DNA of 64,000 nucleotides, from the NCBI GenBank assembly GCA_023423835.1, contig JAFAEW010000043.1, positions 1 to 64,000 of the forward strand, in the 5' to 3' direction. Source of the stretch: Bacteroidota bacterium (GTDB lineage: Bacteria; Bacteroidota; Bacteroidia; Chitinophagales; Chitinophagaceae). Below the pieces are notes generated by a model that was not told the origin of the DNA, searched no databases, and saw only the letters and a list, made by a program, of their open reading frames with translations. Made by a program: the position numbers and the translations under genes. Of this stretch, positions 34,131-42,085 are shown piece after piece. How positions within the stretch are numbered: position 1 is the first letter of the stretch; each line of letters starts with the position of its first letter.

Positions 34131-34553
34131 ATGTTACAGCCTAAAAGAACGAAACATAGGAAAGCACAAAAAGGCAGGATCAGAAAGGTGGCCAAACGCG
34201 GAGCTTCCATCTCCTTCGGATCATTTGCTCTGAAAGCTTTGGAAGGCATCTGGTTAACCAACCGTCAGATTGAAGCTGCACGTCAGTCAATGACCAGGGC
34301 CATGAAGAGAGAAGGAAATGTGTGGATCAGGGTATTTCCCGATAAGCCAATCACCAAGAAACCATTGGAAGTGAGGATGGGTAAGGGTAAAGGTAATCCG
34401 GAATATTTTGCAGCTGTGGTTGAGCCGGGACGTATTTTATTTGAATGCGATGGTGTTTCCGAAACAGTGGCAAAAGAAGCGATGGAGCTTGCGGCCCAAA
34501 AATTACCGATCAAAACTAAATTTATCGTTAGAAGGGATTTGCAAACCTCCTGA
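34131..34553 (+). CDS. rplP: 50S ribosomal protein L16
   Basis: This 140-residue L16 starts MLQPKRTKHRKAQKGRIRKV and has the family stretches SFGSFALKALEGIWLTNRQI, ARQSMTRAMKREGNVWIRVF, KPLEVRMGKGKGNPEYFAAV and a C-terminal AAQKLPIKTKFIVRR. It reaches the A-site of the large subunit near the peptidyl-transferase centre. In E. coli Arg81 of L16 is hydroxylated; the matching RMGKGKG block is conserved here. It is complete, 33 bases after S3, and L29 starts 39 bases on. Confidence 0.98.
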   Translation: MLQPKRTKHRKAQKGRIRKVAKRGASISFGSFALKALEGIWLTNRQIEAARQSMTRAMKREGNVWIRVFPDKPITKKPLEVRMGKGKGNPEYFAAVVEPGRILFECDGVSETVAKEAMELAAQKLPIKTKFIVRRDLQTS

Positions 34554-34592
34554 TAAAAGATCAGAAAAATTGAATTTTTCAAATTAAGAATA

Positions 34593-34805
34593 ATGGCGAA
34601 GAAAATCGAATTTAAAAAAACGCTTAAGGATATGAGTGAATCAGATCTTCAGGCCAGGATACAGGAAGATACAGTGCGCTTAAAAAAGCTTGAATTTGCG
34701 CATGCAATTTCTCCTTTAGAAAATCCAATGAGCATTCGCGGTTTGAGAACGGATATTGCCCGTTTGAAAACAGAATTAAGAAAAAGAACACTCGGGATCC
34801 AATAA
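34593..34805 (+). CDS. rpmC: 50S ribosomal protein L29
   Basis: This 70-residue L29 is a helical hairpin: MAKKIEFKKTLKDMSESDLQ, a central RLKKLEFAHAISPLENPMSI, and RGLRTDIARLKTELRKRTLG at the end. It sits by L23 at the tunnel exit and forms part of the trigger-factor and SRP docking area. Position between L16 and S17 is canonical. S17 starts 12 bases after its stop, the tightest non-overlapping junction in the cluster, so the two are probably translated together. Confidence 0.96.
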   Translation: MAKKIEFKKTLKDMSESDLQARIQEDTVRLKKLEFAHAISPLENPMSIRGLRTDIARLKTELRKRTLGIQ

Positions 34806-34817
34806 AAAAAAGTAACA

Positions 34818-35075
34818 ATGATCGAAAGAAATTTGCGTAAAACCAGAATAGGCGTGGTGAAGAGCAACAAGATGGATAAGACCATTACCGTTGCCGTAGA
34901 AAGAAAAGTAAAACATCCGCTCTATGGTAAGTTCATTAAGAAAACTACCAGCTTTCATGCACACGATGAAAAAAACGAATGTGCTATCGGTGATACCGTA
35001 AAAATTATGGAATCACGCCCTTTGAGCAAAACAAAACGCTGGCGTCTGGTAGAGGTTTTGGAAAAAGCCAAATAA
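34818..35075 (+). CDS. rpsQ: 30S ribosomal protein S17
   Basis: This 85-residue S17 is an OB-fold protein: MIERNLRKTRIGVVKSNKMD, TITVAVERKVKHPLYGKFIK, KTTSFHAHDEKNECAIGDTV and IMESRPLSKTKRWRLVEVLE. It binds 16S rRNA helices early in assembly. Length and order are normal. A 91-base gap follows before L14, with a small GC hairpin (CCGCC-GGT-GGCGG, 35138-35150) 17 bases before the L14 start, which may affect L14 translation. Confidence 0.97.
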   Translation: MIERNLRKTRIGVVKSNKMDKTITVAVERKVKHPLYGKFIKKTTSFHAHDEKNECAIGDTVKIMESRPLSKTKRWRLVEVLEKAK

Positions 35076-35166
35076 TAAAATTCCGGAGATAGAAAAGCCG
35101 GGCGTTTATAAAAAGTAAAAAAGGTTGTAAACATTTCCCGCCGGTGGCGGATTCAAAGTAAATAAA

Positions 35167-35535
35167 ATGATTCAGCAAGAAAGCAGACTAAATGTAGCTG
35201 ATAACAGCGGTGCAAAAGAAGTTCTTTGCATTAGAGTTTTGGGCAATAGCGGACAGGATTACGCAAAAATCGGCGATAAGATCGTTGTTACGGTAAAAGA
35301 TGCCATCCCTGCTGCAGGTGTGAAAAAAGGCACTGTCTCCAAAGCCGTAATTGTTCGCACTACCAATAAATTACGCAGAAAAGACGGGTCCTATATCCGT
35401 TTCGATGACAATGCGGTAGTATTATTAAATAATTCCGATGAACCCAGGGGAACCCGCATTTTTGGCCCCGTGGCCAGGGAATTAAGGGATAAAGGATATA
35501 TGAAAATTATTTCCCTCGCCCCGGAAGTATTATAA
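35167..35535 (+). CDS. rplN: 50S ribosomal protein L14
   Basis: This 122-residue L14 starts MIQQESRLNVADNSGAKEVL and has the family signature GDKIVVTVKDAIPAAGVKKG and AVIVRTTNKLRRKDGSYIRF, then DDNAVVLLNNSDEPRGTRIF and GPVARELRDKGYMKIISLAP. It is the usual 122 residues, the most length-conserved of the cluster. It lies at the subunit interface near L19 and is the RsfS silencing-factor site in other bacteria. A GC hairpin at 35138-35150 precedes its ATG. In the E. coli layout this gene opens the spc operon, and the 91-base gap before it would fit that border, though no promoter was recognised. Confidence 0.98.
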   Translation: MIQQESRLNVADNSGAKEVLCIRVLGNSGQDYAKIGDKIVVTVKDAIPAAGVKKGTVSKAVIVRTTNKLRRKDGSYIRFDDNAVVLLNNSDEPRGTRIFGPVARELRDKGYMKIISLAPEVL

Positions 35536-35562
35536 TTAAGGAATTGAAGTAAATATTAAATA

Positions 35563-35901
35563 ATGAGCAACAGATTCAGACCCAAATACAATATTAAAAA
35601 AGGTGATTCGGTAGTTATCATTGCAGGCGATGATAAAGATCTGAAGAAACCCCGCCGCGTATTAAGGGTGATAACCGATAAAGCACGGGTGGTAGTAGAA
35701 GGTGTCAATATCATTACAAGACATACAAAACCTTCTGCTCAAAATACCAAAGGAGGCTTGATTAAGAAAGAAGCACCGATTCATATCAGCAATGTAATGC
35801 TATGGGATGCTAAAACCGGGGCTGCAACCAAAGTTTCACGTAGCCGCGAAAACGGTAAATTGGTTCGTATAGCAAAAAAATCAGGGGAGGTAATTAAATA
35901 A
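35563..35901 (+). CDS. rplX: 50S ribosomal protein L24
   Basis: This 112-residue L24 starts MSNRFRPKYNIKKGDSVVII with the KOW motif (KGDSVVIIAGDDKDLKKPRR) at residues 12-32, then VVVEGVNIITRHTKPSAQNT and GLIKKEAPIHISNVMLWDAK. It is an early assembly protein near the tunnel exit. The KOW core is slightly longer than the usual KGKxGxV form (GDDKDLKKP). Its stop codon TAA shares one base with the L5 ATG (TAATG at 35899-35903), so L24 and L5 are translationally coupled. Confidence 0.97.
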   Translation: MSNRFRPKYNIKKGDSVVIIAGDDKDLKKPRRVLRVITDKARVVVEGVNIITRHTKPSAQNTKGGLIKKEAPIHISNVMLWDAKTGAATKVSRSRENGKLVRIAKKSGEVIK

Positions 35902-36476
35902 TGAACACGCAACAATATACTCCAAGATTAGAGGAGAAATATAAGAAAGAAATTATACCCGCGCTGGTAAAAAAGTTTGGATACGGTAGCATCATGCAGG
36001 CTCCCAAACTGGAAAAGATTTGTATCAACCGCGGCGTTAACGGCGCTGTTGCCGATAAGAAAGCCGTGGATGTGGCTGTGGATGAGCTCACAATGATCTC
36101 AGGTCAAAAAGCAGTTCCCACCCTCAGCAAGAAGGATATTTCAAACTTCAAACTCCGTAAAGGAATGCCGATTGGAGCAAGGGTAACCCTCAGAGGAGAA
36201 AAAATGTACGAATTCCTTGACCGCCTCATTTCACTTGCACTTCCACGAGTAAGAGATTTTAAAGGTATCAGCGATAAGGCTTTCGACGGAAGAGGTAATT
36301 ATACCCTCGGTGTAACTGAACAAATCATTTTCCCCGAAATCGACATCGATAAGGTGGCCAAGATCACGGGAATGGACATCACCTTCGTTACCACTGCACA
36401 GAACAACGCTGAAGCGTATGAACTGCTGAAGGAATTAGGGCTTCCATTTAAAAACGCAAAAAAAGATAATCAATAA
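35901..36476 (+). CDS. rplE: 50S ribosomal protein L5
   Basis: This 191-residue L5 starts MNTQQYTPRLEEKYKKEIIP with KFGYGSIMQAPKLEKICINR as the conserved first strand. Then come SGQKAVPTLSKKDISNFKLR, MPIGARVTLRGEKMYEFLDR, and ISLALPRVRDFKGISDKAFD with GRGNYTLGVTEQIIFPEIDI. L5 binds 5S rRNA and forms the B1b bridge. It overlaps L24 by one base. Length is slightly above the E. coli 179 through short terminal extensions. S14 starts 17 bases after its stop. Confidence 0.98.
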   Translation: MNTQQYTPRLEEKYKKEIIPALVKKFGYGSIMQAPKLEKICINRGVNGAVADKKAVDVAVDELTMISGQKAVPTLSKKDISNFKLRKGMPIGARVTLRGEKMYEFLDRLISLALPRVRDFKGISDKAFDGRGNYTLGVTEQIIFPEIDIDKVAKITGMDITFVTTAQNNAEAYELLKELGLPFKNAKKDNQ

Positions 36477-36493
36477 TTAATCGAAAATAAATT

Positions 36494-36763
36494 ATGGCAA
36501 AACAATCAGTAATAGCCAGAGAGAGAAAACGCGAAGCAATGGTTGCAAAATATGCTGAAAAACGTGCAGCGCTGAAAGCGGCCGGCGATTATCAGGCATT
36601 GGATAAACTGCCCCGCAACGCATCTCCGGTAAGGCTTAAAAACCGTTGCCAGATTACAGGCAGACCGAGAGGATACATGAGATACTTCGGATTGTCAAGG
36701 ATTACCTTTAGGGATATGGCCCTCGACGGAAAGATTCCAGGTGTAAAAAAGGCAAGCTGGTAA
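36494..36763 (+). CDS. rpsN: 30S ribosomal protein S14, zinc-free type
   Basis: This 89-residue S14 starts MAKQSVIARERKREAMVAKY and contains PRNASPVRLKNRCQITGRPR, GYMRYFGLSRITFRDMALDG and the C-terminal KIPGVKKASW. The zinc-binding form has two CxxC pairs, but here only one cysteine is present (NRCQITG), so this is the zinc-independent C-minus form of normal length (about 89). It binds the head of the small subunit late in assembly. It follows L5 by 17 bases; S8 is 76 bases downstream. Confidence 0.98.
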   Translation: MAKQSVIARERKREAMVAKYAEKRAALKAAGDYQALDKLPRNASPVRLKNRCQITGRPRGYMRYFGLSRITFRDMALDGKIPGVKKASW

Positions 36764-36839
36764 AAGGTGCAACTATTCAACCGATATAAAAGAAAATTAA
36801 TTAATAATAATCTTCCGTAAGGAAGCAAAGAGTATAAAC

Positions 36840-37238
36840 ATGGTAACTGATCCAATAGCAGATTTCCTTACCAGGATCCGGAACGCTCAGATGGCCGGCC
36901 ATAGAATTGTGGAAATTCCGGCATCAAACTTAAAAAAGCGCATCACTGAGATCCTTTACGACCAGGGTTACATCCTCAAATATAAATTTGAAGATGACAG
37001 CAAGCAGGGTCTTATTAAAATCGCTTTGAAATACGATCCTCAATCAAAACAACCGGCCATCCGCAGCCTTGAAAGAGTAAGCCGTCCGGGGTTGAGACAA
37101 TATGCGAAACCGGCAGAAATCAAAAGAGTGATCAACGGGCTTGGTGTTGCAATCCTCAGCACTTCAAAAGGAGTGATGACCGACAAACAGGCAAAGACTG
37201 AAAATGTAGGGGGCGAAGTGCTTTGCTATATTTCGTAG
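36840..37238 (+). CDS. rpsH: 30S ribosomal protein S8
   Basis: This 132-residue S8 starts MVTDPIADFLTRIRNAQMAG. The N-terminal domain (RIVEIPASNLKKRITEILYD) is followed by the C-terminal domain with SRPGLRQYAKPAEIKRVING and the universal LGVAILSTSKGVMTDKQAKT and GGEVLCYIS. It binds the central domain of 16S rRNA. In E. coli S8 represses the spc operon at an L5 mRNA site; I did not identify such a mimic here. Complete, with an 82-base gap before L6. Confidence 0.98.
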   Translation: MVTDPIADFLTRIRNAQMAGHRIVEIPASNLKKRITEILYDQGYILKYKFEDDSKQGLIKIALKYDPQSKQPAIRSLERVSRPGLRQYAKPAEIKRVINGLGVAILSTSKGVMTDKQAKTENVGGEVLCYIS

Positions 37239-37320
37239 GAAAAAATTATTTTCCGGTTGTCATTAAGCTTTAGTCGGAGCTGAAATCAACCGGTATTAAC
37301 AATCATAAATTAATACGACT

Positions 37321-37875
37321 ATGTCACGTATAGGAAGAAAACCGATCACCATCCCAAATGGCGTTACCGTTACCGTTGGAAAAGACAATGTTGTAACCGC
37401 AAAAGGTCCGAAAGGAGAATTGAAACAAGCGGTTGACAGAGATATGCAACTGGAAGTTAAAGATGGTGAACTGATCATCGGAAGACCGACCGAACAGATT
37501 CGTCATAAAGCGATGCACGGGTTGTATCGTTCTTTACTTGCCAATCTGGTAACCGGTGTTACGGATGGCTATAAGAAAAATCTTGAACTCGTTGGGGTTG
37601 GTTATAAAGCCAGCAACCAGGGAAATACACTCGATCTATCTTTGGGATATTCTCATAATATCGTTTTTGAAATCCCGAAGGAGCTTAAAGTTGCCACTAC
37701 CACTGAAAAAGGTAAAAATCCTACAATCAGTCTGGAAGGAAGCGACAAGCAGTTGCTCGGACAGGTAGCCGCCAAGATCCGCAGCTTGCGTAAACCCGAG
37801 CCTTATAAAGGAAAAGGTGTTAAGTATGATAACGAAGTTGTACGTCGTAAGGCAGGTAAAGCAGCGGGTAAATAA
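37321..37875 (+). CDS. rplF: 50S ribosomal protein L6
   Basis: This 184-residue L6 starts MSRIGRKPITIPNGVTVTVG, followed by the first of two related domains (NVVTAKGPKGELKQAVDRDM). The second domain contains ELVGVGYKASNQGNTLDLSL, GYSHNIVFEIPKELKV and the signature GSDKQLLGQVAAKIRSLRKP, EPYKGKGVKYDNEVVRRKAG. It lies near the GTPase-associated region at the base of the L7/L12 stalk. Order S8-L6-L18 is canonical. The start at ATG 37321 gives the usual N-terminus. L18 is 89 bases downstream. Confidence 0.98.
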   Translation: MSRIGRKPITIPNGVTVTVGKDNVVTAKGPKGELKQAVDRDMQLEVKDGELIIGRPTEQIRHKAMHGLYRSLLANLVTGVTDGYKKNLELVGVGYKASNQGNTLDLSLGYSHNIVFEIPKELKVATTTEKGKNPTISLEGSDKQLLGQVAAKIRSLRKPEPYKGKGVKYDNEVVRRKAGKAAGK

Positions 37876-37964
37876 TTTTTGGATCTGATAAGGATCACAA
37901 GAATTGCAAAAGTTTCAAAATGAAAAAATCTTCCTGGCAGTATCAGGAATAAATTAAAATAAAA

Positions 37965-38318
37965 ATGGACGCAAAAGTAGTCAGAAGAAAAAAAATTCAC
38001 TTCAGAATCCGTAACAGGGTTAAAGGAACTCCTGAAAATCCCCGTCTTTCAGTTTTTCGCAGCAACAGGGATATCTACGCACAACTGATCGATGATGAGA
38101 ACGGAAAGACGCTTGCATCAGCTTCTTCAAAGGGAAAGGACATAGTTGCTCAAACCGGAAATAAGGTTGACAAAAGCAAGATGGTAGGAGCTGCCCTTGC
38201 AGCAAAAGCAGTTGCCCTGGGAATTGAAACCTGTGTTTTTGACCGTAGTGGTTATCTCTACCATGGCAGGGTAAAAGCTGTTGCTGATGGTGCAAGGGAA
38301 GGCGGTCTTAAATTTTAG
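37965..38318 (+). CDS. rplR: 50S ribosomal protein L18
   Basis: This 117-residue L18 starts MDAKVVRRKKIHFRIRNRVK with GTPENPRLSVFRSNRDIYAQ, LIDDENGKTLASASSKGKDI, AALAAKAVALGIETCVFDRS and the closing GYLYHGRVKAVADGAREGGL. It binds 5S rRNA together with L5. The N-terminal basic arm is complete. The 89-base gap upstream, after L6, shows no promoter or terminator. S5 starts 48 bases downstream. Confidence 0.97.
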   Translation: MDAKVVRRKKIHFRIRNRVKGTPENPRLSVFRSNRDIYAQLIDDENGKTLASASSKGKDIVAQTGNKVDKSKMVGAALAAKAVALGIETCVFDRSGYLYHGRVKAVADGAREGGLKF

Positions 38319-38366
38319 ACAATAAAAAAATTACCGGAAATTTATCATTCATAATTGAAATAGAGA

Positions 38367-38888
38367 ATGTCAAAGTCAAATGTAAATAAAGTAAAACCCG
38401 GCGGTGAATTAGAACTGAAGGAAAAAGTGGTTTCCATAAACCGTGTGGTAAAAACAACTAAAGGTGGACGAACTTTTAGTTTTTCCGCACTCGTGGTTGT
38501 AGGAAATGAAAACGGTGTGGTAGGTCAGGGTCTTGGAAAAGCAAAAGAGGTTCAGGAAGCTATAACCAAGGGAATTGAAGATGCAAAAAAGAATCTGGTA
38601 AGGGTTCCCATCATGCATGGTACTATTCCTCACGAACAGCTCGCTAAAGAAGGCGCAGCCATCGTATTAATTAAACCGGCCGCTCAAGGTACCGGTGTAA
38701 TTGCCGGAGGAAGTATGCGTGCCGTATTGGAAAGCGCCGGATTAACCGACGTATTGGCAAAAAGCCTTGGCTCAGCAAATCCGCAGAATGTGGTAAAAGC
38801 CACTGTAAAAGCCCTTACCCTGCTGCGTGAACCAATAGCTGTGGCAAAAGAACGTAATATCAGGTTGACCAAAGTTTTTAACGGTTAA
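38367..38888 (+). CDS. rpsE: 30S ribosomal protein S5
   Basis: This 173-residue S5 has a short N-terminal extension (MSKSNVNKVKPGGELELKEK), then the S5 dsRNA-binding-like domain with KVVSINRVVKTTKGGRTFSF, VVGNENGVVGQGLGKAKEVQ and AITKGIEDAKKNLVRVPIMH, and the C-terminal domain with GTGVIAGGSMRAVLESAGLT, KSLGSANPQNVVKATVKALT. It sits at the mRNA entry pore and the body-head hinge, where ram and spectinomycin mutations map. Complete; L30 follows after 59 bases. Confidence 0.98.
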   Translation: MSKSNVNKVKPGGELELKEKVVSINRVVKTTKGGRTFSFSALVVVGNENGVVGQGLGKAKEVQEAITKGIEDAKKNLVRVPIMHGTIPHEQLAKEGAAIVLIKPAAQGTGVIAGGSMRAVLESAGLTDVLAKSLGSANPQNVVKATVKALTLLREPIAVAKERNIRLTKVFNG

Positions 38889-38947
38889 CGGATAACAAAG
38901 AACTGAAAAATTTATTCACCTTTAAATATTCCCCAGGAATTAGAGGC

Positions 38948-39130
38948 ATGGCAAAAATTAAAATTACCCAGGTAAAAAGTGGGATCGACAGATCTGAAAA
39001 GCAAAAGCTTACTTTGCAGGCTTTGGGTCTGAGAAAACTAAACGCTTCTAAAGAAGTGGAAGCAACACCGCAGATTTTAGGAATGGTAGAAAAAGTTCAA
39101 CATCTCGTAAAAGTTGAAAACTTATCCTAA
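38948..39130 (+). CDS. rpmD: 50S ribosomal protein L30
   Basis: This 60-residue L30 is MAKIKITQVKSGIDRSEKQK, TLQALGLRKLNASKEVEATP, QILGMVEKVQHLVKVENLS: a small ferredoxin-like fold with the family RxxxxQxxTLxALGLRK pattern. It binds 23S rRNA on the back of the large subunit. Some bacteria lack it, but here it holds its canonical place between S5 (59 bases) and L15 (79 bases). The short length is normal. Confidence 0.96.
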   Translation: MAKIKITQVKSGIDRSEKQKLTLQALGLRKLNASKEVEATPQILGMVEKVQHLVKVENLS

Positions 39131-39209
39131 TTTTGCAGGTCGTTAAAAAATAAGATCAATTTACATCTGATGCGAGGGGAGATTCCCCGTTAAGTTTAAA
39201 TCAAAAAAA

Positions 39210-39656
39210 ATGAAATTACACAATTTAACACCCGCCCCCGGTTCAACCCATAAAGAAAAGCGTTTGGGCCGTGGTGAAGCAAGCGGAAAGGGCGGCACTT
39301 CTACAAAAGGAAATAAAGGAGGCCAAAGCCGTGCAGGATACAAACGCAAAATGGCACATGAAGGTGGCCAGATGCCTATCCAGAGAAGGCTTCCAAAAAG
39401 AGGATTTAAGAATAATAATAAAGTAATCTTTAAGGTTTTCAACCTCGGACAAATAGACCAACTGAACGAAAAATATGGATTTGAAGAATTTAGTGTTGAA
39501 AACCTTTATGTTAATGGCTTAATCAGCCGCACCGATAAAGTGAAAATATTGGGCAACGGAGATATTACCGCCAAGCTTAACTTTAAGGTGAATGCAATTA
39601 GCCAAAAAGCAAAAACAGCTATTGAAGCAGCCGGCGGTACCGTTGAAATTTCTTAA
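39210..39656 (+). CDS. rplO: 50S ribosomal protein L15
   Basis: This 148-residue L15 starts MKLHNLTPAPGSTHKEKRLG. The glycine/arginine-rich N-terminal arm (GRGEASGKGGTSTKGNKGGQ; SRAGYKRKMAHEGGQMPIQR) and RLPKRGFKNNNKVIFKVFNL lead to the globular part with LGNGDITAKLNFKVNAISQK, and IEAAGGTVEIS closes it. The signature matches L15 throughout. Its stop is followed by a promoter-like sequence and a hairpin at 39678-39704 before secY, so secY may be partly uncoupled from the r-protein genes. Confidence 0.98.
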   Translation: MKLHNLTPAPGSTHKEKRLGRGEASGKGGTSTKGNKGGQSRAGYKRKMAHEGGQMPIQRRLPKRGFKNNNKVIFKVFNLGQIDQLNEKYGFEEFSVENLYVNGLISRTDKVKILGNGDITAKLNFKVNAISQKAKTAIEAAGGTVEIS

Positions 39657-39674
39657 AAAATTTTACGATATTTG
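39643..39674 (+). promoter_or_regulatory. Possible internal promoter before secY
   Basis: TTG (39643-39645), 21 bases, GATATTTG (39667-39674) is a 7-of-8 match to the Bacteroidota promoter, overlapping the L15 end. Its predicted start falls at the hairpin 39678-39704, which is awkward if that hairpin terminates. Weak evidence. Confidence 0.3.
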
Positions 39675-39677
39675 TCC

Positions 39678-39704
39678 AATGCACCTTTAACTTTAAGGTG
39701 CATT
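39678..39704 (+). terminator. Attenuator-like hairpin between L15 and secY
   Basis: AATGCACCTT (39678-39687) and AAGGTGCATT (39695-39704) form a 10-bp perfect stem with a 7-base loop, followed by TAGTT. The T-tract is short, so it is more likely a partial terminator or processing site that lowers secY expression relative to the r-proteins. Confidence 0.5.
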
Positions 39705-39767
39705 TAGTTCCGCAAGGCAAATGTTTTTTGATTTCAGCGCAAATATTCACGCTCATAAATTTTTTCA

Positions 39768-41108
39768 GTGAAAAAGCTAATTCAGTCGATAAAAAATATC
39801 TGGAGTATTGAGGAGTTACGTAACAAAATTATTCTTACCCTGCTCTTTATCTTCGTTTACCGTTTAGGAACACATATTGTGTTACCCGGTATAGATCCCA
39901 ATAAACTTTCCGATACAGGAGCCGGCAACAATGGCCTTCTTGGCCTCTTTGATGCCTTTGCGGGTGGAGCCTTTTCAAGAGCCTCCATTTTTGCATTAGG
40001 AGTAATGCCCTACATTTCGGCTTCTATCTTTATGCAGCTCGTTACGATCCTCGTTCCTCAAATGCAAAAGATTCAAAAGGAAGGGGAAAGCGGGCAAAAG
40101 AAAATTCAGCAATGGACAAGGTACCTCACAGTGCTTGTTACCCTTTTGCAATCCGGAGCTTATATAGCCTATCTGCAAACTCCGGAATATGCTGCTGCAA
40201 TGATCGATTCTTTCAAACCGTATTTCTTCGTATCAACCATAATCATCCTTACTGCAGGTACGCTCTTTGTAATGTGGCTGGGTGAAAAAATTCAGGATAA
40301 AGGTTTGGGAAATGGTACCTCTATCATCATCATGATCGGTATCCTTGCCCGCTTACCGGAAGGTGTTATTCAGGAGTTTTCTTCCAAACAACAGAAAGGC
40401 GGCGGCGGATTGTTGATTTTTATGATTGAAGTTGCAGCCTGGATCGCAGTGGTTACAGCTCTCGTTATCCTGATCCAGGGCGTGCGGAAAGTTCCGGTAA
40501 ATTATGCAAAACAAATTGTTGGAAACAGACAGTTCGGTGGCGCAAGGCAATTTCTGCCGTTAAAAGTGAATGGTGCAGGTGTGATGCCGATCATCTTTGC
40601 CCAGGCCATCATGTTCCTTCCCACTTTGTTCTCCTTCACCAATCTTGATTCAGCTCAGGGAATAGTAGCAATATTTTCCGATCCGAGTAATGGCTGGTAT
40701 ATGGTCGTCTATGGATTTATGGTAATAGCGTTTACTTTCCTCTATACGGCTTTGATTTTTAATCCGAAGCAGATGAGTGAAGATCTGAAACGCAACAACG
40801 GCTTCATTCCGGGCGTAAAACCGGGGCAGCCGACGGCTGACTATATCGGATCAATCATGGACCGGATTACATTTCCGGGAGCCATCGCACTTGCTATAGT
40901 AGGTATTCTGCCGGGGTTTGCACAGATGCTCGGTGTAACCGGACTTTTTGCAAGTTTCTATGGCGGTACTTCCTTGCTGATCATGGTTGCCGTAATTCTC
41001 GATACCCTTCAGCAGGTAGAAACGCATTTGCTGATGCGGCAATACGACGGACTGATGAAAGGCGGGCGATTGAAAGGAAGGCAGACAGTAACACCGTCAG
41101 GATATTAA
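39768..41108 (+). CDS. secY: Protein translocase subunit SecY
   Basis: This 446-residue protein is the central channel of the Sec translocon, with ten transmembrane helices. Visible landmarks are NKIILTLLFIFVYRLGTHIV (TM1), GLFDAFAGGAFSRASIFALG (plug), GVMPYISASIFMQLVTILVP (TM2), GLGNGTSIIIMIGILARLPE, FLPLKVNGAGVMPIIFAQAI and a C-terminal EETQ-like region QQVETHLLMRQYDGLMKGGR. The start is GTG at 39768 (GTGAAAAAG), which gives the normal N-terminus; no ATG fits. It carries secreted proteins with SecE/G and SecA. It lies 111 bases after L15 across a hairpin. Another hairpin (41141-41167) separates it from map. Confidence 0.98.
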   Translation: MKKLIQSIKNIWSIEELRNKIILTLLFIFVYRLGTHIVLPGIDPNKLSDTGAGNNGLLGLFDAFAGGAFSRASIFALGVMPYISASIFMQLVTILVPQMQKIQKEGESGQKKIQQWTRYLTVLVTLLQSGAYIAYLQTPEYAAAMIDSFKPYFFVSTIIILTAGTLFVMWLGEKIQDKGLGNGTSIIIMIGILARLPEGVIQEFSSKQQKGGGGLLIFMIEVAAWIAVVTALVILIQGVRKVPVNYAKQIVGNRQFGGARQFLPLKVNGAGVMPIIFAQAIMFLPTLFSFTNLDSAQGIVAIFSDPSNGWYMVVYGFMVIAFTFLYTALIFNPKQMSEDLKRNNGFIPGVKPGQPTADYIGSIMDRITFPGAIALAIVGILPGFAQMLGVTGLFASFYGGTSLLIMVAVILDTLQQVETHLLMRQYDGLMKGGRLKGRQTVTPSGY

Positions 41109-41140
41109 TGGAGATTTCATAAATAATTTTCCTAATAGGT

Positions 41141-41167
41141 AAACCTGTCAGTCCTGCTGGCAGGTTT
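41141..41167 (+). terminator. Hairpin between secY and map
   Basis: AAACCTGTCAG (41141-41151) and CTGGCAGGTTT (41157-41167) give an 11-bp stem with one T-G pair and a 5-base loop, followed by ATCATTTT. The stem is strong but the T-tract is short. It may end most of the ribosomal transcript and leave map with partial read-through. Confidence 0.55.
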
Positions 41168-41260
41168 ATCATTTTAAGGAATAGATTTTTTAAAACGAGT
41201 GTCACCCTTGTTAACCATGAACAGTATGAAAAACATTGCATGACACATAGAATTAACGGA

Positions 41261-42085
41261 ATGATTATCTATAAAACAGAAGCACAGGTAGAAATGATGC
41301 GCCAGAGCGCACTCCTCGTGAGTAAGACATTGACGGAAGTGGCCAAGGTCCTGAAACCGGGAATGACCACGATGGAGATAGATAAACTTTGTGGCGAATT
41401 TGTAAGGGATCACAATGCGGTTTCGTCGTTTTTAAATTACCGCGGCTATCCTTACAATGTATGTGCATCGGTAAACGATGTCGTTGTTCACGGATTTCCA
41501 AACAACAATCCATTGAAAGAAGGCGATATTGTTTCTATTGACCTCGGTGTAATCCTTAACGGATGGCATGGCGATCATGCCTATACCTTCATCCTTGGAG
41601 AAGTGCCGGACGACGTTTTGCAGCTCGTAAAAGTCACCAAGGAATCGCTGTATAAAGGAATCGAAAAGGCAATAACCGGAAATCGAATAGGAGACATTTC
41701 CTATGCTATTCAGCATCATACCGAAGGACTGCACGGTTACGGTGTAGTAAGAGCGCTCGTGGGCCATGGTCTTGGAAGAAGCATGCACGAAGATCCACAG
41801 GTTCCCAATTACGGAAAGCGCGGAAACGGACCTAAGCTGAAAGACAACCTGGTGATTGCGATCGAACCGATGATTAATCTGGGAACTAAAGACGTGGTCA
41901 CCGATGACGATGGCTGGACTGTAAGAACCCGCGATGGAAAGCCGTCAGTTCATTTTGAACACGATGTTTGCGTAAAAAGAAATAAGGCTTTGATCTTATC
42001 GGATTATTCAATCATTGAAGCTGCTGAGCAATTGAACCCAAATCTTAATACTTCTTATTATTCGCAAAAGCCGGTTTTGCATTAG
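41261..42085 (+). CDS. map: Methionine aminopeptidase, type I
   Basis: This 274-residue enzyme removes the initiator methionine from new proteins. The pita-bread fold begins MIIYKTEAQVEMMRQSALLV. Metal ligands appear in order: Asp in DLGVILNGWHGDHAYTF (two Asp), His in GHGLGRSMHEDPQVPNYG, Glu in IAIEPMINLG and Glu in VHFEHDVCV; the substrate His is in VVHGFPNNNP. I chose ATG 41261 because the enzyme family starts with this I-x-x-K-x-x-x-E pattern; ATG 41240 would add seven residues. It is the last canonical gene of the cluster. infA, rpmJ and rpsM, which often follow in Bacteroidota, are absent; the stop codon TAG directly touches the ATG of the next gene. Confidence 0.96.
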   Translation: MIIYKTEAQVEMMRQSALLVSKTLTEVAKVLKPGMTTMEIDKLCGEFVRDHNAVSSFLNYRGYPYNVCASVNDVVVHGFPNNNPLKEGDIVSIDLGVILNGWHGDHAYTFILGEVPDDVLQLVKVTKESLYKGIEKAITGNRIGDISYAIQHHTEGLHGYGVVRALVGHGLGRSMHEDPQVPNYGKRGNGPKLKDNLVIAIEPMINLGTKDVVTDDDGWTVRTRDGKPSVHFEHDVCVKRNKALILSDYSIIEAAEQLNPNLNTSYYSQKPVLH

